This document shows positions 5,873 through 13,555 of a stretch of 15,095 bases of DNA, piece after piece (the first letter of the stretch is position 1; the number at the start of each line of letters is the position of its first letter). This stretch comes from DATMER01 sp036277235 (GTDB lineage: Bacteria; Acidobacteriota; Thermoanaerobaculia; Multivoradales; UBA5704): assembly GCA_036277235.1 (NCBI GenBank), contig DASUNJ010000627.1, positions 1 to 15,095 of the forward strand, written 5' to 3'. The position numbers and the translations under genes were made by a program. The notes under the pieces are model-generated. The model had not been told where the DNA came from, ran no database searches, and worked only from the letters and a program-made list of their open reading frames with translations.

Positions 5873-7620
5873 CCCGCGGGAGCCAGCGGTAGCTCGACGC
5901 TGACCAGCGTCCCTTCTCCAGGCCGGCTGTCGACGTTGATCGTGCCGTGGTGGTCGGCGATGATGCGGTGCGCCACGGACAGACCGAGGCCGGTGCCGCC
6001 CTCGGCGGCGCGGGTGGTGAAGAAGGGATCGAAGAGGTGGCGGATCGCCTCGCCGTCCACGCCGCGGCCGTCGTCGCGCACCGTGATGTGGACGGTCTCG
6101 TCGCGGCGCTCGGTCCGCAACTGGACCCGCGCTTCCGGCCGCGACTCGATGGCGTTCTGAATGATGTTGACCAGCGCCTGCTCGAGCGCGATCGGGCTTG
6201 CCCGGATCGGCACCGCGGCCTCGCTCAGCTTCAGCTCGACGGTGGCCTGGTGCTGCGCCGCGCAGGCCGTGGTCAGGTCGCGGGCGCGCTTGAGCACCCG
6301 GTTGGCGTCCTCGGTCCACATCTCGCCCGGCTTGCCACGCGCGAAAGCCACCAGGCTGCGCACGATCCTCTCGCAACGCTTCGCCTCCTCGGCGCAGGCT
6401 TCGAGGGCCGCTCGCCGATGCCGGGCCGCCTCGGGACCGTCCTCGCCGAGCGCGTGCTCGGCGGTGAGCAGGATGTTGTTCAGCGGGTTGTTGATCTGGT
6501 GCGCGATGCCCGCGGCCAGGGTCCCCACCGCAGCTAGCCGTTCGGCGTGGCGCAGCCGCTCGCGGGCACGCTCGGCTTCGAGCTCGCGGGTGCGCTCCTC
6601 CAACTGCTGCGCCATCTGGTTGAACGTCGCGGCGAGCTCACCCAGCTCGCCGCCGGTGTGCACCGCGACCGGCCGCGCTCCCAGGCCGGCCCCCAGCTCC
6701 CGCGCCGCCCGCGTCAAGGCGTGAACCGGCCGCACGATCCACCGCGAGATCAGCCATGGGCACAGAAGCGCCAGGGTCACGGCGAGCCCGGCGACCGCGC
6801 TGATCGCGACGCCCGCGAAGCGCGAGCGCCTCCCGATGGAGTCGACGAGGGCCGAGATCCTGGCGTCACGGGCCTCGAAGGCGGCCTTCAGCCGGGGCAG
6901 GGCCTCGTTCCCGAGGGGCTCGATCTGCGACTCGTAGACGCGGACGACCTCGGCCCGATCCATCCGCGGATCCAGTCCGGCGAGCCCGCCGGCGGCCTCC
7001 TTCAGGGCGCGATAGCCGGCGCGGATGTCCCCCTCGTTCGCCAGCGCCGTCGCCCCCGCCCCTTCGCCCCTGGCGCCCACCTGGGCCTCCCAGACCGCGT
7101 AGGCGCGATCGAACCTGTGCTCGGCGACCGCCAGCTCCTCCCGCGACTCTCCGAAGTAGGCGAAGCCCCGGTACTCGCCCACCAGACGCTGCGCGCGGCT
7201 GGCGAGCCTCGCCACCGAGATGGCCTCGGCCGCCTCGGCGCGGAGGCTCCGGGCGTCGGAGGCCAGCCCCGCGGACGGGGACACCAGGGACAGGCGGGCC
7301 GAGCTGGCGAACAGGCTGTCGAGCGCCTTCCTGAGGGCGAGGCTGCCCTCGATCTGCGCCGCGTCGAGGGACGCCCGGGCCTCGGACTCTGCCTCTCGCA
7401 GGTCGCCGGCGTCCTCGCCATGGAAGGGCTCGGCCGACTGGCGGGCCGCCAGGATGTCGCGCCTGGACAAGTGGAGGAGAAAGGCGATCTCCCGCCGCAC
7501 GTCGTGCAGCGCAGAGCGCAGACTCAGGTACGAACCGATCGGTGCCAGGGCGAGGGCGAGCATCGCTACCACCAGGGGGACGACGATGAGCCTCGCGCGC
7601 AGGTTGAGCCCGTCTTTCAT
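5857..7620 (-). CDS. Membrane sensor histidine kinase (HAMP-HisKA-HATPase, NtrB-like core)
   Basis: The product is 587 residues from ATG 7618-7620, which has a TGAGGA ribosome site eight bases upstream. An ATG five codons earlier (7633-7635) has no spaced site but cannot be excluded. Transmembrane helices lie at about 8-28 and 267-292, enclosing a helical extracytoplasmic sensor region of about 240 residues of unknown ligand. HAMP follows (about 293-345), then a coiled-coil linker. HisKA carries AHQINNPL with the phospho-acceptor His at 374 (codon 6499-6501). The ATPase domain has the N-box NIIQNAIE, then DDGRG, DPFFTT and GGTGLGLS. Gln follows the active His where Glu is most common; several soil-bacterial kinases share this. 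It is the likely partner of the regulator at 1796-3307, from which it is separated only by the oxidase-like gene. Its last codons lie in the right copy of the 43-bp repeat. Confidence 0.93.
   Translation of the reverse strand: MKDGLNLRARLIVVPLVVAMLALALAPIGSYLSLRSALHDVRREIAFLLHLSRRDILAARQSAEPFHGEDAGDLREAESEARASLDAAQIEGSLALRKALDSLFASSARLSLVSPSAGLASDARSLRAEAAEAISVARLASRAQRLVGEYRGFAYFGESREELAVAEHRFDRAYAVWEAQVGARGEGAGATALANEGDIRAGYRALKEAAGGLAGLDPRMDRAEVVRVYESQIEPLGNEALPRLKAAFEARDARISALVDSIGRRSRFAGVAISAVAGLAVTLALLCPWLISRWIVRPVHALTRAARELGAGLGARPVAVHTGGELGELAATFNQMAQQLEERTRELEAERARERLRHAERLAAVGTLAAGIAHQINNPLNNILLTAEHALGEDGPEAARHRRAALEACAEEAKRCERIVRSLVAFARGKPGEMWTEDANRVLKRARDLTTACAAQHQATVELKLSEAAVPIRASPIALEQALVNIIQNAIESRPEARVQLRTERRDETVHITVRDDGRGVDGEAIRHLFDPFFTTRAAEGGTGLGLSVAHRIIADHHGTINVDSRPGEGTLVSVELPLAPAGEAHR
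5867..5909 (+). repeat. 43-bp direct repeat, right copy
   Basis: This is the partner of 3271-3313 at a distance of exactly 2596 bp. On the minus strand it is the genuine 3' coding end of the histidine kinase. On the plus strand it still spells a regulator-like tail, REPAVARR followed by TGA (5901-5903), with no regulator gene attached. The two copies bracket the oxidase-like gene. Confidence 0.9.
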
Positions 7621-7802
7621 GCTGAGAATCCTCATCTCTCTACTGGTGCGCCGAGCCGCCAGAAGAGGGACCCAGGAACCGTTGTGGAAGGTGTACCGCA
7701 GACCTGCTGAAGTCCGGTTATGGGATTGCTGTCCCGGTTTCGTTCCCGCGAGCTACTTCTATAGGAAAGGTAAGCATTCAGTTTCCCAAGGTTGGGGTGT
7801 TG

Positions 7803-7821
7803 TCGATCGGCCAGCGATCGA
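7803..7821. promoter_or_regulatory. Perfect inverted repeat upstream of the DUF486-archease-rtcB operon
   Basis: TCGATCG (7803-7809) and CGATCGA (7815-7821) flank a 5-bp spacer (GCCAG). It lies in the 220-bp gap between the divergent kinase and operon, just before the ribosome site AGGTGAGGA of the first operon gene. It could be an operator for a dimeric regulator or a small hairpin in the leader. The rest of the gap shows no gene. Confidence 0.4.
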
Positions 7822-7840
7822 TCCAGGTGAGGAGCCCGCG

Positions 7841-8182
7841 ATGAAGTCATTGCTCGTCCCGGTCTTCATGCTCGTGGCGAGCGCACTGATGTCGCTGGCC
7901 TGGCTCGGCCATCTCCGCTATCGGGACAGCATCGGCTTCTGGACGGCCCTCGCGTTCAGCTGGCTCCTGGTCCTGCCCGAGTACGTGCTCAACGTCGCCG
8001 CCACCAGGTACGGATACGGCACCTATAGCGGCGCCCAGATGGCGACGTTCCATCTGGCCTTCGGCGTCGTCTGCGTCGCCCTGGTGTCGCGCTTCATGCT
8101 CGGAGAGCCCCTGACCCCCAGACAGCTCGTGGGATTCGCGCTGCTGGCGGCCGGGACGGTCCTCATCACGTACCGGCCCTGA
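7841..8182 (+). CDS. DMT-superfamily small membrane protein (DUF486)
   Basis: The product is 113 residues, starting at ATG 7841 after AGGTGAGGA. Four hydrophobic helices are apparent (about 3-21, 29-50, 65-87 and 91-110). Family features of DUF486, a short four-helix branch of the drug/metabolite transporter superfamily, include the N-terminal SLAWLGHL, the central LPEYVLNVAATRYGYGTYSGAQ, and GEPLTPRQLVGFALLAAGTV near the end. The length fits the family. The substrate is unknown; such short proteins probably act as dimers in the inner membrane. Archease follows after 20 bp on the same strand, so co-transcription is likely, although no functional link between this family and RNA ligation is established. 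Confidence 0.82.
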   Translation: MKSLLVPVFMLVASALMSLAWLGHLRYRDSIGFWTALAFSWLLVLPEYVLNVAATRYGYGTYSGAQMATFHLAFGVVCVALVSRFMLGEPLTPRQLVGFALLAAGTVLITYRP

Positions 8183-8202
8183 GCCGCGGTAGGATCGCCG
8201 GC

Positions 8203-8616
8203 ATGGCCGAGCCCTCTCACCGCTTCGTCGATCACACTTCCGAGATCGGCCTCCAGGTCCAGGCCGCGAGCTTCGGCGAGCTGCTGGCCGAGGCGGCGCG
8301 GGGATTGGCAAGGCTCATGCTTCGCGAAGCTCCCGCGGCAGCGGAGGGGGAGACCCGCGACTTCGAGGTCTCGGCCCACGACCGCGAGTCCCTGCTCGTG
8401 GACTGGCTCAACGAGATCCTCTTCGTCGCCGAGACCGGGCTCTGGATTCCCCTGGAGATCGAGGTGCTGGAAGCCTCCGACACCCGGATCCGGGCGCGGG
8501 CGCGCGGCGTGACCGTCGAGCTGTCCCCCTCGATGGTCAAGGCCGCGACCTTCCACGGGCTGGAGGTGGTGGAGACGGCGGACGGGCTGTCCGCGGAGGT
8601 GATCCTGGACGTATGA
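8203..8616 (+). CDS. Archease, RtcB activator
   Basis: The product is 137 residues. ATG 8203 follows AGGAT at a spacing of about seven bases. The N-terminal FVDHTSEIGLQV matches the archease DHTADxG signature, with Glu for the second Asp. Near the C-terminus KAATFHGLEVVE matches the conserved (T/Y)HGLEV stretch, and LLVDWLNEILFVAET is the family's central helix. Archease is a small metal-binding protein that speeds guanylylation of the RNA ligase RtcB and allows multiple turnovers. The stop overlaps the rtcB start (ATGA), implying translational coupling, and the pairing strongly supports the call. Confidence 0.93.
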   Translation: MAEPSHRFVDHTSEIGLQVQAASFGELLAEAARGLARLMLREAPAAAEGETRDFEVSAHDRESLLVDWLNEILFVAETGLWIPLEIEVLEASDTRIRARARGVTVELSPSMVKAATFHGLEVVETADGLSAEVILDV

Positions 8617-10064
8617 AGACGGTGACGAAGTATCCGTGGGAGCGGATCAACCCCTGGCTGGTCGAGATTCCGGCCTCGGCGCGGGAGGACATGCTCGTCC
8701 CCGCCCGCATCTACGTGGACGACGTGCTCTGGGAGCGCGCCATCGGCGACCGCACGCTGGAGCAGCTCGTGAACGTGGCCACCATGCCCGGCATCACCGG
8801 CTTCGCCTATGCCATGCCCGACGCCCACGAGGGCTACGGCTTCCCTGTAGGAGGAGTAGCCGCGTTCCGCGCCGAGGACGGCGTGATCTCGCCGGGCGGC
8901 GTGGGCTACGACATCAACTGCGGCGTGCGGTTGCTGGCCTCGGACATCAATTTCGGCGAGGTGCGCCACCGCCTGGAGCCGCTGATGACCGATCTCGCGC
9001 GGGCGGTCCCCTCGGGCGCGGGCAAGGGCGGCCGGCTGCGCTTCGGAGGCGAGGACATGAACCGCGTCCTGGCTGACGGGTGCCGCTATCTCGCGGAGAT
9101 CGGCATGGCGACTCCTGAGGACCTGGAGAGGACGGAGGCCGAGGGCTCCTTCCGGCGCGCCGATCCCGGGAAGGTCTCGGACAAGGCGCGGGACCGGGGC
9201 AGGGGGCAGCTCGGCACGATCGGCTCGGGCAACCACTTCCTGGAGATCCAGAGGGTGGAGCGGGTCTTCGACCCGGCGGCGGCCGAGGCCCTGGGCCTGT
9301 ACAAGGGGCAGATCGTAATCCTGATCCACACCGGCTCCCGCGGCCTGGGCCACCAGGTGTGTACGGACTACGTCCGCGCCATGGACGAGGTCATGGCCCG
9401 CCACGGCATCAAGCTGCCGGACCGGGAGCTGGCCTGCGCGCCGTTCCAATCGAAAGAAGGGCAGGCCTACTTCGGCGCCATGTGCGCCGCGGCCAACTTC
9501 GCCTTCGCGAACCGCCAGGCCATCACCCACGCGACCCGCGAGGTGTTCAAGGAGACTTTTGGGGACGAGGGCGGGCTCCGCCTGGTCTACGACGTGGCGC
9601 ACAACATGGCCAAGCTGGAGGATCACTCCGATGGAGGTACCGACGGCGGCCAGATCGTCGTTCACCGCAAGGGCGCGACCCGCGCTTTCGGTCCCACGAA
9701 CCCGGAGACGCCGGAGGCCTACCGCGACTTCGGGCAGCCGGTGCTGATCCCCGGCAGCATGGGCACGGCCTCCTACGTGCTGGTGGGAACGGACGACGCT
9801 CTGCAGCGCTCCTTCGGCAGCACCTGCCACGGCGCCGGCCGGGCCATGAGCCGCACCGCGGCCAAGAAGGTCAAGCACGGCAGCGAGGTGCGCAAGGAGT
9901 TGGAGAAGCAGGGCATCGTGGTGCGCTGCGCCGGCCTGGGAGAGCTGGCCGAAGAGGCCCCCCACGCCTACAAGGACGTCGATCGGGTGGTGGACGTGGT
10001 CCACAACGCCGGCCTCGCCCGCAAGGTGGCGAGGCTGGTGCCGCTGGGTGTGATCAAGGGGTGA
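8613..10064 (+). CDS. rtcB: RNA-splicing ligase RtcB
   Basis: The product is 483 residues, the usual length. RtcB joins RNA 2',3'-cyclic phosphate or 3'-phosphate ends to 5'-hydroxyl ends using GTP and Mn2+. Key residues known from archaeal RtcB are all present: D100 and C103 in GVGYDINCG, H208 in GSGNHFLE, H239 in HTGSRGLGHQ, H330 in DVAHNM, and the guanylylated histidine H406 in STCHGAGRAMSR. DAHEGYGFPVGG and GSMGTASYVLVGT are also diagnostic. It overlaps the archease gene by four bases. No RtcA cyclase or RtcR regulator is nearby, so this is an archease-type rather than an Escherichia-type rtc arrangement. The substrate may be tRNA or damaged RNA; the sequence does not say which. Confidence 0.97.
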   Translation: MKTVTKYPWERINPWLVEIPASAREDMLVPARIYVDDVLWERAIGDRTLEQLVNVATMPGITGFAYAMPDAHEGYGFPVGGVAAFRAEDGVISPGGVGYDINCGVRLLASDINFGEVRHRLEPLMTDLARAVPSGAGKGGRLRFGGEDMNRVLADGCRYLAEIGMATPEDLERTEAEGSFRRADPGKVSDKARDRGRGQLGTIGSGNHFLEIQRVERVFDPAAAEALGLYKGQIVILIHTGSRGLGHQVCTDYVRAMDEVMARHGIKLPDRELACAPFQSKEGQAYFGAMCAAANFAFANRQAITHATREVFKETFGDEGGLRLVYDVAHNMAKLEDHSDGGTDGGQIVVHRKGATRAFGPTNPETPEAYRDFGQPVLIPGSMGTASYVLVGTDDALQRSFGSTCHGAGRAMSRTAAKKVKHGSEVRKELEKQGIVVRCAGLGELAEEAPHAYKDVDRVVDVVHNAGLARKVARLVPLGVIKG

Positions 10065-10069
10065 GAAGC

Positions 10070-10163
10070 CCGGAAAGGACATAAAGGACGGAAAGGACTC
10101 AAAGGACGTAAAGGCCAGGGATTTTGTCCTTTGAGTCCTTTACGTCCTTTGGGTCCTTTCCGG
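10070..10163. repeat. Long inverted repeat built of AAAGGAC units (hairpin after rtcB)
   Basis: Two 38-bp arms (10070-10107 and 10126-10163) pair at 35 of 38 positions across an 18-nt loop. The left arm carries four AAAGGAC heptamers at a spacing of 9-10 bp; the right arm carries four GTCCTTT copies. A further partial copy (TAAAGG) lies in the loop. It begins six bases after the rtcB stop and ends 18 bases before the next start codon. It could act as a terminator for rtcB, a transcript-stabilising hairpin or a dispersed repeat. T-runs after the stem are short. Confidence 0.85.
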
Positions 10164-10181
10164 GGTTATGCTCTTCCCCCA

Positions 10182-12950
10182 ATGGCAACCCAAGCCTCGA
10201 CAGGCATCGCCGAGGAGCTCCTCGGCCTCATCCGCACGCTCGCGCGGGAGCTGCATCCCGGGCGCCGGGGCTTGGAAACAGCCACGCTCGATTCCTCCCT
10301 TGAAAAAGACTTCGGCCTCGACAGCCTCGCCCGGGCCGAGCTGCTGCTCCGGTTGGAGCGGTCCTTCGGGATCCGGCTCTCGGAATCGCTGCTGACCTCG
10401 GCGGAAACCCCGCGGGACCTCCTCCGTGCCCTGCTTGCCGGCCCTTCGGGTGTCGTGGGTCTCAGCTCCGCAGTTGTTCCCATCGAGGGGGCCGAGCCCT
10501 TGGCTCCGGCCGAGCCCGCTCCCGAGCGCACGCGGACGCTTCTGGAGGTGCTCGACTGGCACGTTCAGCGCCATCCGGAACGGCGGCACATCCTCTACTA
10601 CCCCGGGGACGGCGAGCCCGAGGAGCTGAGCTTCGGCGAGCTGGCGCGGCGCGCCGGGGCCGTGGCCGCGGGTCTGAAGAACCTGGGCGTCGGCTCCGGG
10701 CAGGCCGTGGGGCTCATGCTCCCCACCTCGCTCGACTACTTCGCCGCCTTCTTCGGCACGCAGATGGCGGGCGCCATCCCGGTCCCCCTCTATCCGCCGG
10801 CCCGTCTGAGCCAGATCGAGGACCACCTCCGCCGCCAGGCGGGCATCCTGGAAACCGCGCAGGCCACGGTGCTCGTCACCTTCCCGGAAGTCCTCCCTCT
10901 GGCCCGGCTGCTGCGCGCCCAGCTCCCGGGGCTGAAGAGGGTGGTGACCGTCGCCGAGGTTTCGGCTCCGGGTGCAGTTTCGGCCCCCGTCCGGGAGGAG
11001 GACATCGCCTTCCTCCAGTTCACCTCGGGCAGCACTGGCAATCCCAAGGGGGTGACGCTCACCCACGCGAACCTGCTCGCCAACCTGCGGTCGATCGGCA
11101 AGGCGGTCGACATCGGCGGGGAGGACGTGGTGGTGAGCTGGCTGCCGCTCTACCACGACATGGGCCTCATCGGCTCGTGGATGGGGAGCCTCTACTTCGG
11201 GATATCGCTCGTCCTGATGTCGCCGCTGAGCTTCCTCGCCCGGCCGTCGCGCTGGCTCTGGGCGATCCACCGCCACCGTGGGACGCTGTCGCCCGCCCCC
11301 AACTTCGCCTACGAGCTGTGCGTGGGCAAGGTCGAGGACGCCGAGATCGACGGCCTCGACCTCTCCTCCTGGCGCTATGCCTTGAACGGCGCCGAGCCGG
11401 TGAGCCCCGAGGCCATGCGCCGCTTCACCGAGCGCTACACGCGTTACGGCTTCAATCCCAAGGCCATGGCGCCGGTCTACGGCCTCGCCGAGTGCTCCCT
11501 GGCCGTGGCCTTCACGCCCGTGGGAAGGGGGCCGGTCCTCGATACCGTGGACCGCGAGACCTTCCAGAAGACGGGAGAGGCCCTGCCGGTAGAGGAGGGG
11601 CTGCGGTTCGTCTCCTGCGGCTTCCCGGTGCCGGACCACGAGATCCGGATCGTGGACGGGGCAGGCAAGGAGCTGGGCGAGCGTCGGGAAGGGCGGCTGG
11701 AGCTTCGGGGACCGTCGGCCACGAGCGGCTACTACCGCAACCCGGAGGCCACGAAGAAGCTGATCCGCAACGGCTGGCTCGACTCGGGCGACCGCGCCTA
11801 CATCGCGGGCGGCGAGGTCTACATCACGGGCCGGGTCAAGGACATCATCATCCGCGCCGGCCGCAACCTCTACCCGCACGAGCTGGAGGAGGCGGTGGGG
11901 GAGATCCCCGGCATCCGCAAGGGGTGCGTGGCCGTGTTCGGCACCGCGGACCCCCACTCGGGGACTGAGAAAGTCGTGGTCCTCGCCGAAACCCGCGAGC
12001 GGAAAGAGCCCGAGCTCGATCGGCTGCGGCGGGAGATCCAGGACGTGGCGGTCGCGCTCCTCGGCACTCCCGCGGACGACGTCGTCCTCGCGCCTCCCCA
12101 GACCGTGCCAAAGACCTCCAGCGGCAAGATCCGGCGGGCGGCGAGCCGGGACCTCTACGAGCGCGGGCAGCTCGCCGGGGGCCGCACGGCCGTCTGGCTG
12201 CAGCTCGTCCACCTGGCGGTATTGGGAGCCCGGGTGCGGTTGGGAGACCTCCTCTACGCCGGCTGGTTCTGGCTCGTCTTCGCCCTGGCGACGCCCCCGG
12301 TCTGGATCGCCCTGGCGGTCACGCCGGGTCTTCCGCGACGCCGTCGGTTCGCGCGCTTCGTGGCCCGGTCCCTGGCCGTCCTCACCGGGACCCCGATCAA
12401 GGCCGAGGGGCTGGAAAACCTGGCCGGGCCGGGTCCGAGAATCGTGGCCGCCAACCACGGCAGCTATCTGGATTCGTTCGTGCTCACCGCTCTGCTCGCG
12501 CCGGACCTGGGCTACGTCGTCAAGCGGGAGCTGGCCAAGACGGTGTTCTCCCGCCTGCCGCTGGAGCGCCTGGGAGCGGTCTTCGTCGAGCGTTTCGACG
12601 CGGGCCAGGGCGCGGAGGAGTCGCGCAAGGTGGCCGAGGCCGTGCGCTCCGGCGAGTCGATCGTCATCTTCCCGGAGGGAACTTTCACCCGGATCCCTGG
12701 CCTTCGCCCCTTCCGCATGGGCACCTTCGTGGTGGCCGCCCAGACCGGCGCACCCGTGGTTCCCGTGGCGATTCGCGGCGCCCGCTCGAAATTGCGCGGG
12801 GACGAATGGTTCCCGCGCAGGGGCGGGGTGGAGCTGTCCGTCCTTTCGCCGGTCCGTCCCGACGGCTCCGACTGGGCCGCGGCCGTCCGGCTGCGGGATG
12901 CCGTTCGCGCGCAGGTGCTCGCGGCCTGCGGCGAGCCCGATCTCCTCTGA
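10182..12950 (+). CDS. ACP / fatty-acyl-AMP ligase / PlsC-type acyltransferase fusion
   Basis: The product is 922 residues. ATG 10182 is the first Met of the ACP-like domain; an in-frame TTG at 10131 lies inside the hairpin and is rejected. No ribosome site precedes the ATG. Residues about 8-85 form an acyl carrier domain with the phosphopantetheine serine at S48 in FGLDSL. The adenylation domain (about 120-665) has FTSGSTGNPKG at 280-290, SWLPLYHDMGLIG, APNFAYELC, LNGAEPV, YGLAE, DSGDRAY and PKTSSGKIRR, the pattern of fatty-acyl-AMP ligases. A hydrophobic segment (about 690-715) suggests membrane anchoring. The C-terminal acyltransferase has the HX4D motif H759/D764, FVERF, FPEGT at 830-834 and VVPVAIRG. 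The protein could activate a free fatty acid, load it on its own carrier and transfer it to a lysophospholipid or similar acceptor, as the Aas family does with a different domain order. The acceptor is not determined. Confidence 0.92.
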   Translation: MATQASTGIAEELLGLIRTLARELHPGRRGLETATLDSSLEKDFGLDSLARAELLLRLERSFGIRLSESLLTSAETPRDLLRALLAGPSGVVGLSSAVVPIEGAEPLAPAEPAPERTRTLLEVLDWHVQRHPERRHILYYPGDGEPEELSFGELARRAGAVAAGLKNLGVGSGQAVGLMLPTSLDYFAAFFGTQMAGAIPVPLYPPARLSQIEDHLRRQAGILETAQATVLVTFPEVLPLARLLRAQLPGLKRVVTVAEVSAPGAVSAPVREEDIAFLQFTSGSTGNPKGVTLTHANLLANLRSIGKAVDIGGEDVVVSWLPLYHDMGLIGSWMGSLYFGISLVLMSPLSFLARPSRWLWAIHRHRGTLSPAPNFAYELCVGKVEDAEIDGLDLSSWRYALNGAEPVSPEAMRRFTERYTRYGFNPKAMAPVYGLAECSLAVAFTPVGRGPVLDTVDRETFQKTGEALPVEEGLRFVSCGFPVPDHEIRIVDGAGKELGERREGRLELRGPSATSGYYRNPEATKKLIRNGWLDSGDRAYIAGGEVYITGRVKDIIIRAGRNLYPHELEEAVGEIPGIRKGCVAVFGTADPHSGTEKVVVLAETRERKEPELDRLRREIQDVAVALLGTPADDVVLAPPQTVPKTSSGKIRRAASRDLYERGQLAGGRTAVWLQLVHLAVLGARVRLGDLLYAGWFWLVFALATPPVWIALAVTPGLPRRRRFARFVARSLAVLTGTPIKAEGLENLAGPGPRIVAANHGSYLDSFVLTALLAPDLGYVVKRELAKTVFSRLPLERLGAVFVERFDAGQGAEESRKVAEAVRSGESIVIFPEGTFTRIPGLRPFRMGTFVVAAQTGAPVVPVAIRGARSKLRGDEWFPRRGGVELSVLSPVRPDGSDWAAAVRLRDAVRAQVLAACGEPDLL

Positions 12951-12971
12951 TTGCCCTTCTGATTGTGAAGG

Positions 12972-13000
12972 TTGCGCCTCGGGCGCAGGTCTGGGATACT
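12972..13000 (+). promoter_or_regulatory. Housekeeping-type promoter predicting a leaderless mRNA
   Basis: The -35-like TTGCGC (12972-12977) is 17 bp before the -10-like GATACT (12995-13000), which carries a TG extension (12992-12993). A start seven bases past the -10 falls at 13007, the A of the ATG of the next gene. No Shine-Dalgarno sequence precedes that ATG, which fits leaderless translation. Confidence 0.55.
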
Positions 13001-13006
13001 GCGACC

Positions 13007-13555
13007 ATGCATGACAAGGTGTGCGCCGTACTGCTCGTCGCGGTCACTGCCGGAGCGGGCGCTGCATCGGCCCAGGCGGGAGCCAGCGCCACCTGGACCT
13101 TCAGCACGGACAGCGCCAACAACCTGGTGATCCAGGACGCCGAGGCCTTCACCACGGCCACGGGCCGGGTCGGGGAGGCGCTCTGCCTGCAATATCACCC
13201 GGCGTGCCCCTCCGCCTTCGAGCGCAGGTCGAATGACCTGCGGCTCGCCCGTCCCCGTTACGTGCTGCGTGGCATCGGCGGCGGCAAGGGTTTCGAGTGG
13301 CGGGTCGAGCCCGGTCAGCCGACGGTGCGCGACACGGGCGCGACCCTGCCGTTCCTGGTAGGCGGCGTGGAGCAGGGGATGGTTCAGATCGTCAGCACGC
13401 CGGGGCCCTGGACGATCGAGCTGCAGCGGATTCCGGCCGCCGAGCTGCGGGTTGGAGACGGCAAGCGCTGGAATGTCTTCCTGCGCTTGTCGGAGGCGCC
13501 GCCGGACGCGAGCGCCAATGCCTGCTGGATCGAAGTCGGCTGCCCGGCCGGGTAG
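13007..13555 (+). CDS. Secreted protein of unknown function
   Basis: The product is 182 residues. The frame is open further upstream inside the preceding gene, but ATG 13007 starts a clear Sec signal peptide (MHDKVCAVLLVAVTAGAGAASAQA) with cleavage expected after AQA near residue 24. The promoter position also supports this start. The mature protein has four cysteines, two around LCLQYHPAC and two in NACWIEVGC, which could form disulfides. Its pattern of short strands with tryptophans (ATWTFSTDS, FEWRVEPG, PWTIELQRI, RWNVFLRL) suggests a beta-rich fold. I recognise no family. The final codons GGG TAG belong to the 21-bp repeat array that follows, so the repeat supplies the stop codon. It lies 56 bp after the acyltransferase fusion with its own promoter, and converges on the TIR gene. 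Confidence 0.75.
   Translation: MHDKVCAVLLVAVTAGAGAASAQAGASATWTFSTDSANNLVIQDAEAFTTATGRVGEALCLQYHPACPSAFERRSNDLRLARPRYVLRGIGGGKGFEWRVEPGQPTVRDTGATLPFLVGGVEQGMVQIVSTPGPWTIELQRIPAAELRVGDGKRWNVFLRLSEAPPDASANACWIEVGCPAG

Noticed and set aside
7714..7730. Possible second sigma-54 promoter ahead of the DUF486-archease-rtcB operon (GG-N10-GC, ending TTGCT)
   Set aside because: GG and TTGCT fit, but the CAC of the -24 element is absent and no GGATTTG sites are near. A minus-strand GG-N10-GC toward the kinase (TTGGGAAACTGAATGCT, about 7776-7792) is equally weak.
8232..10082. A 616-residue frame antisense to archease and rtcB
   Set aside because: It opposes two unmistakable conserved genes and shows no family motif.
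10140..12458. A 772-residue frame antisense to the ACP/ligase/acyltransferase fusion
   Set aside because: Shadow frame: no motif, and the plus-strand gene is intact over the same stretch.
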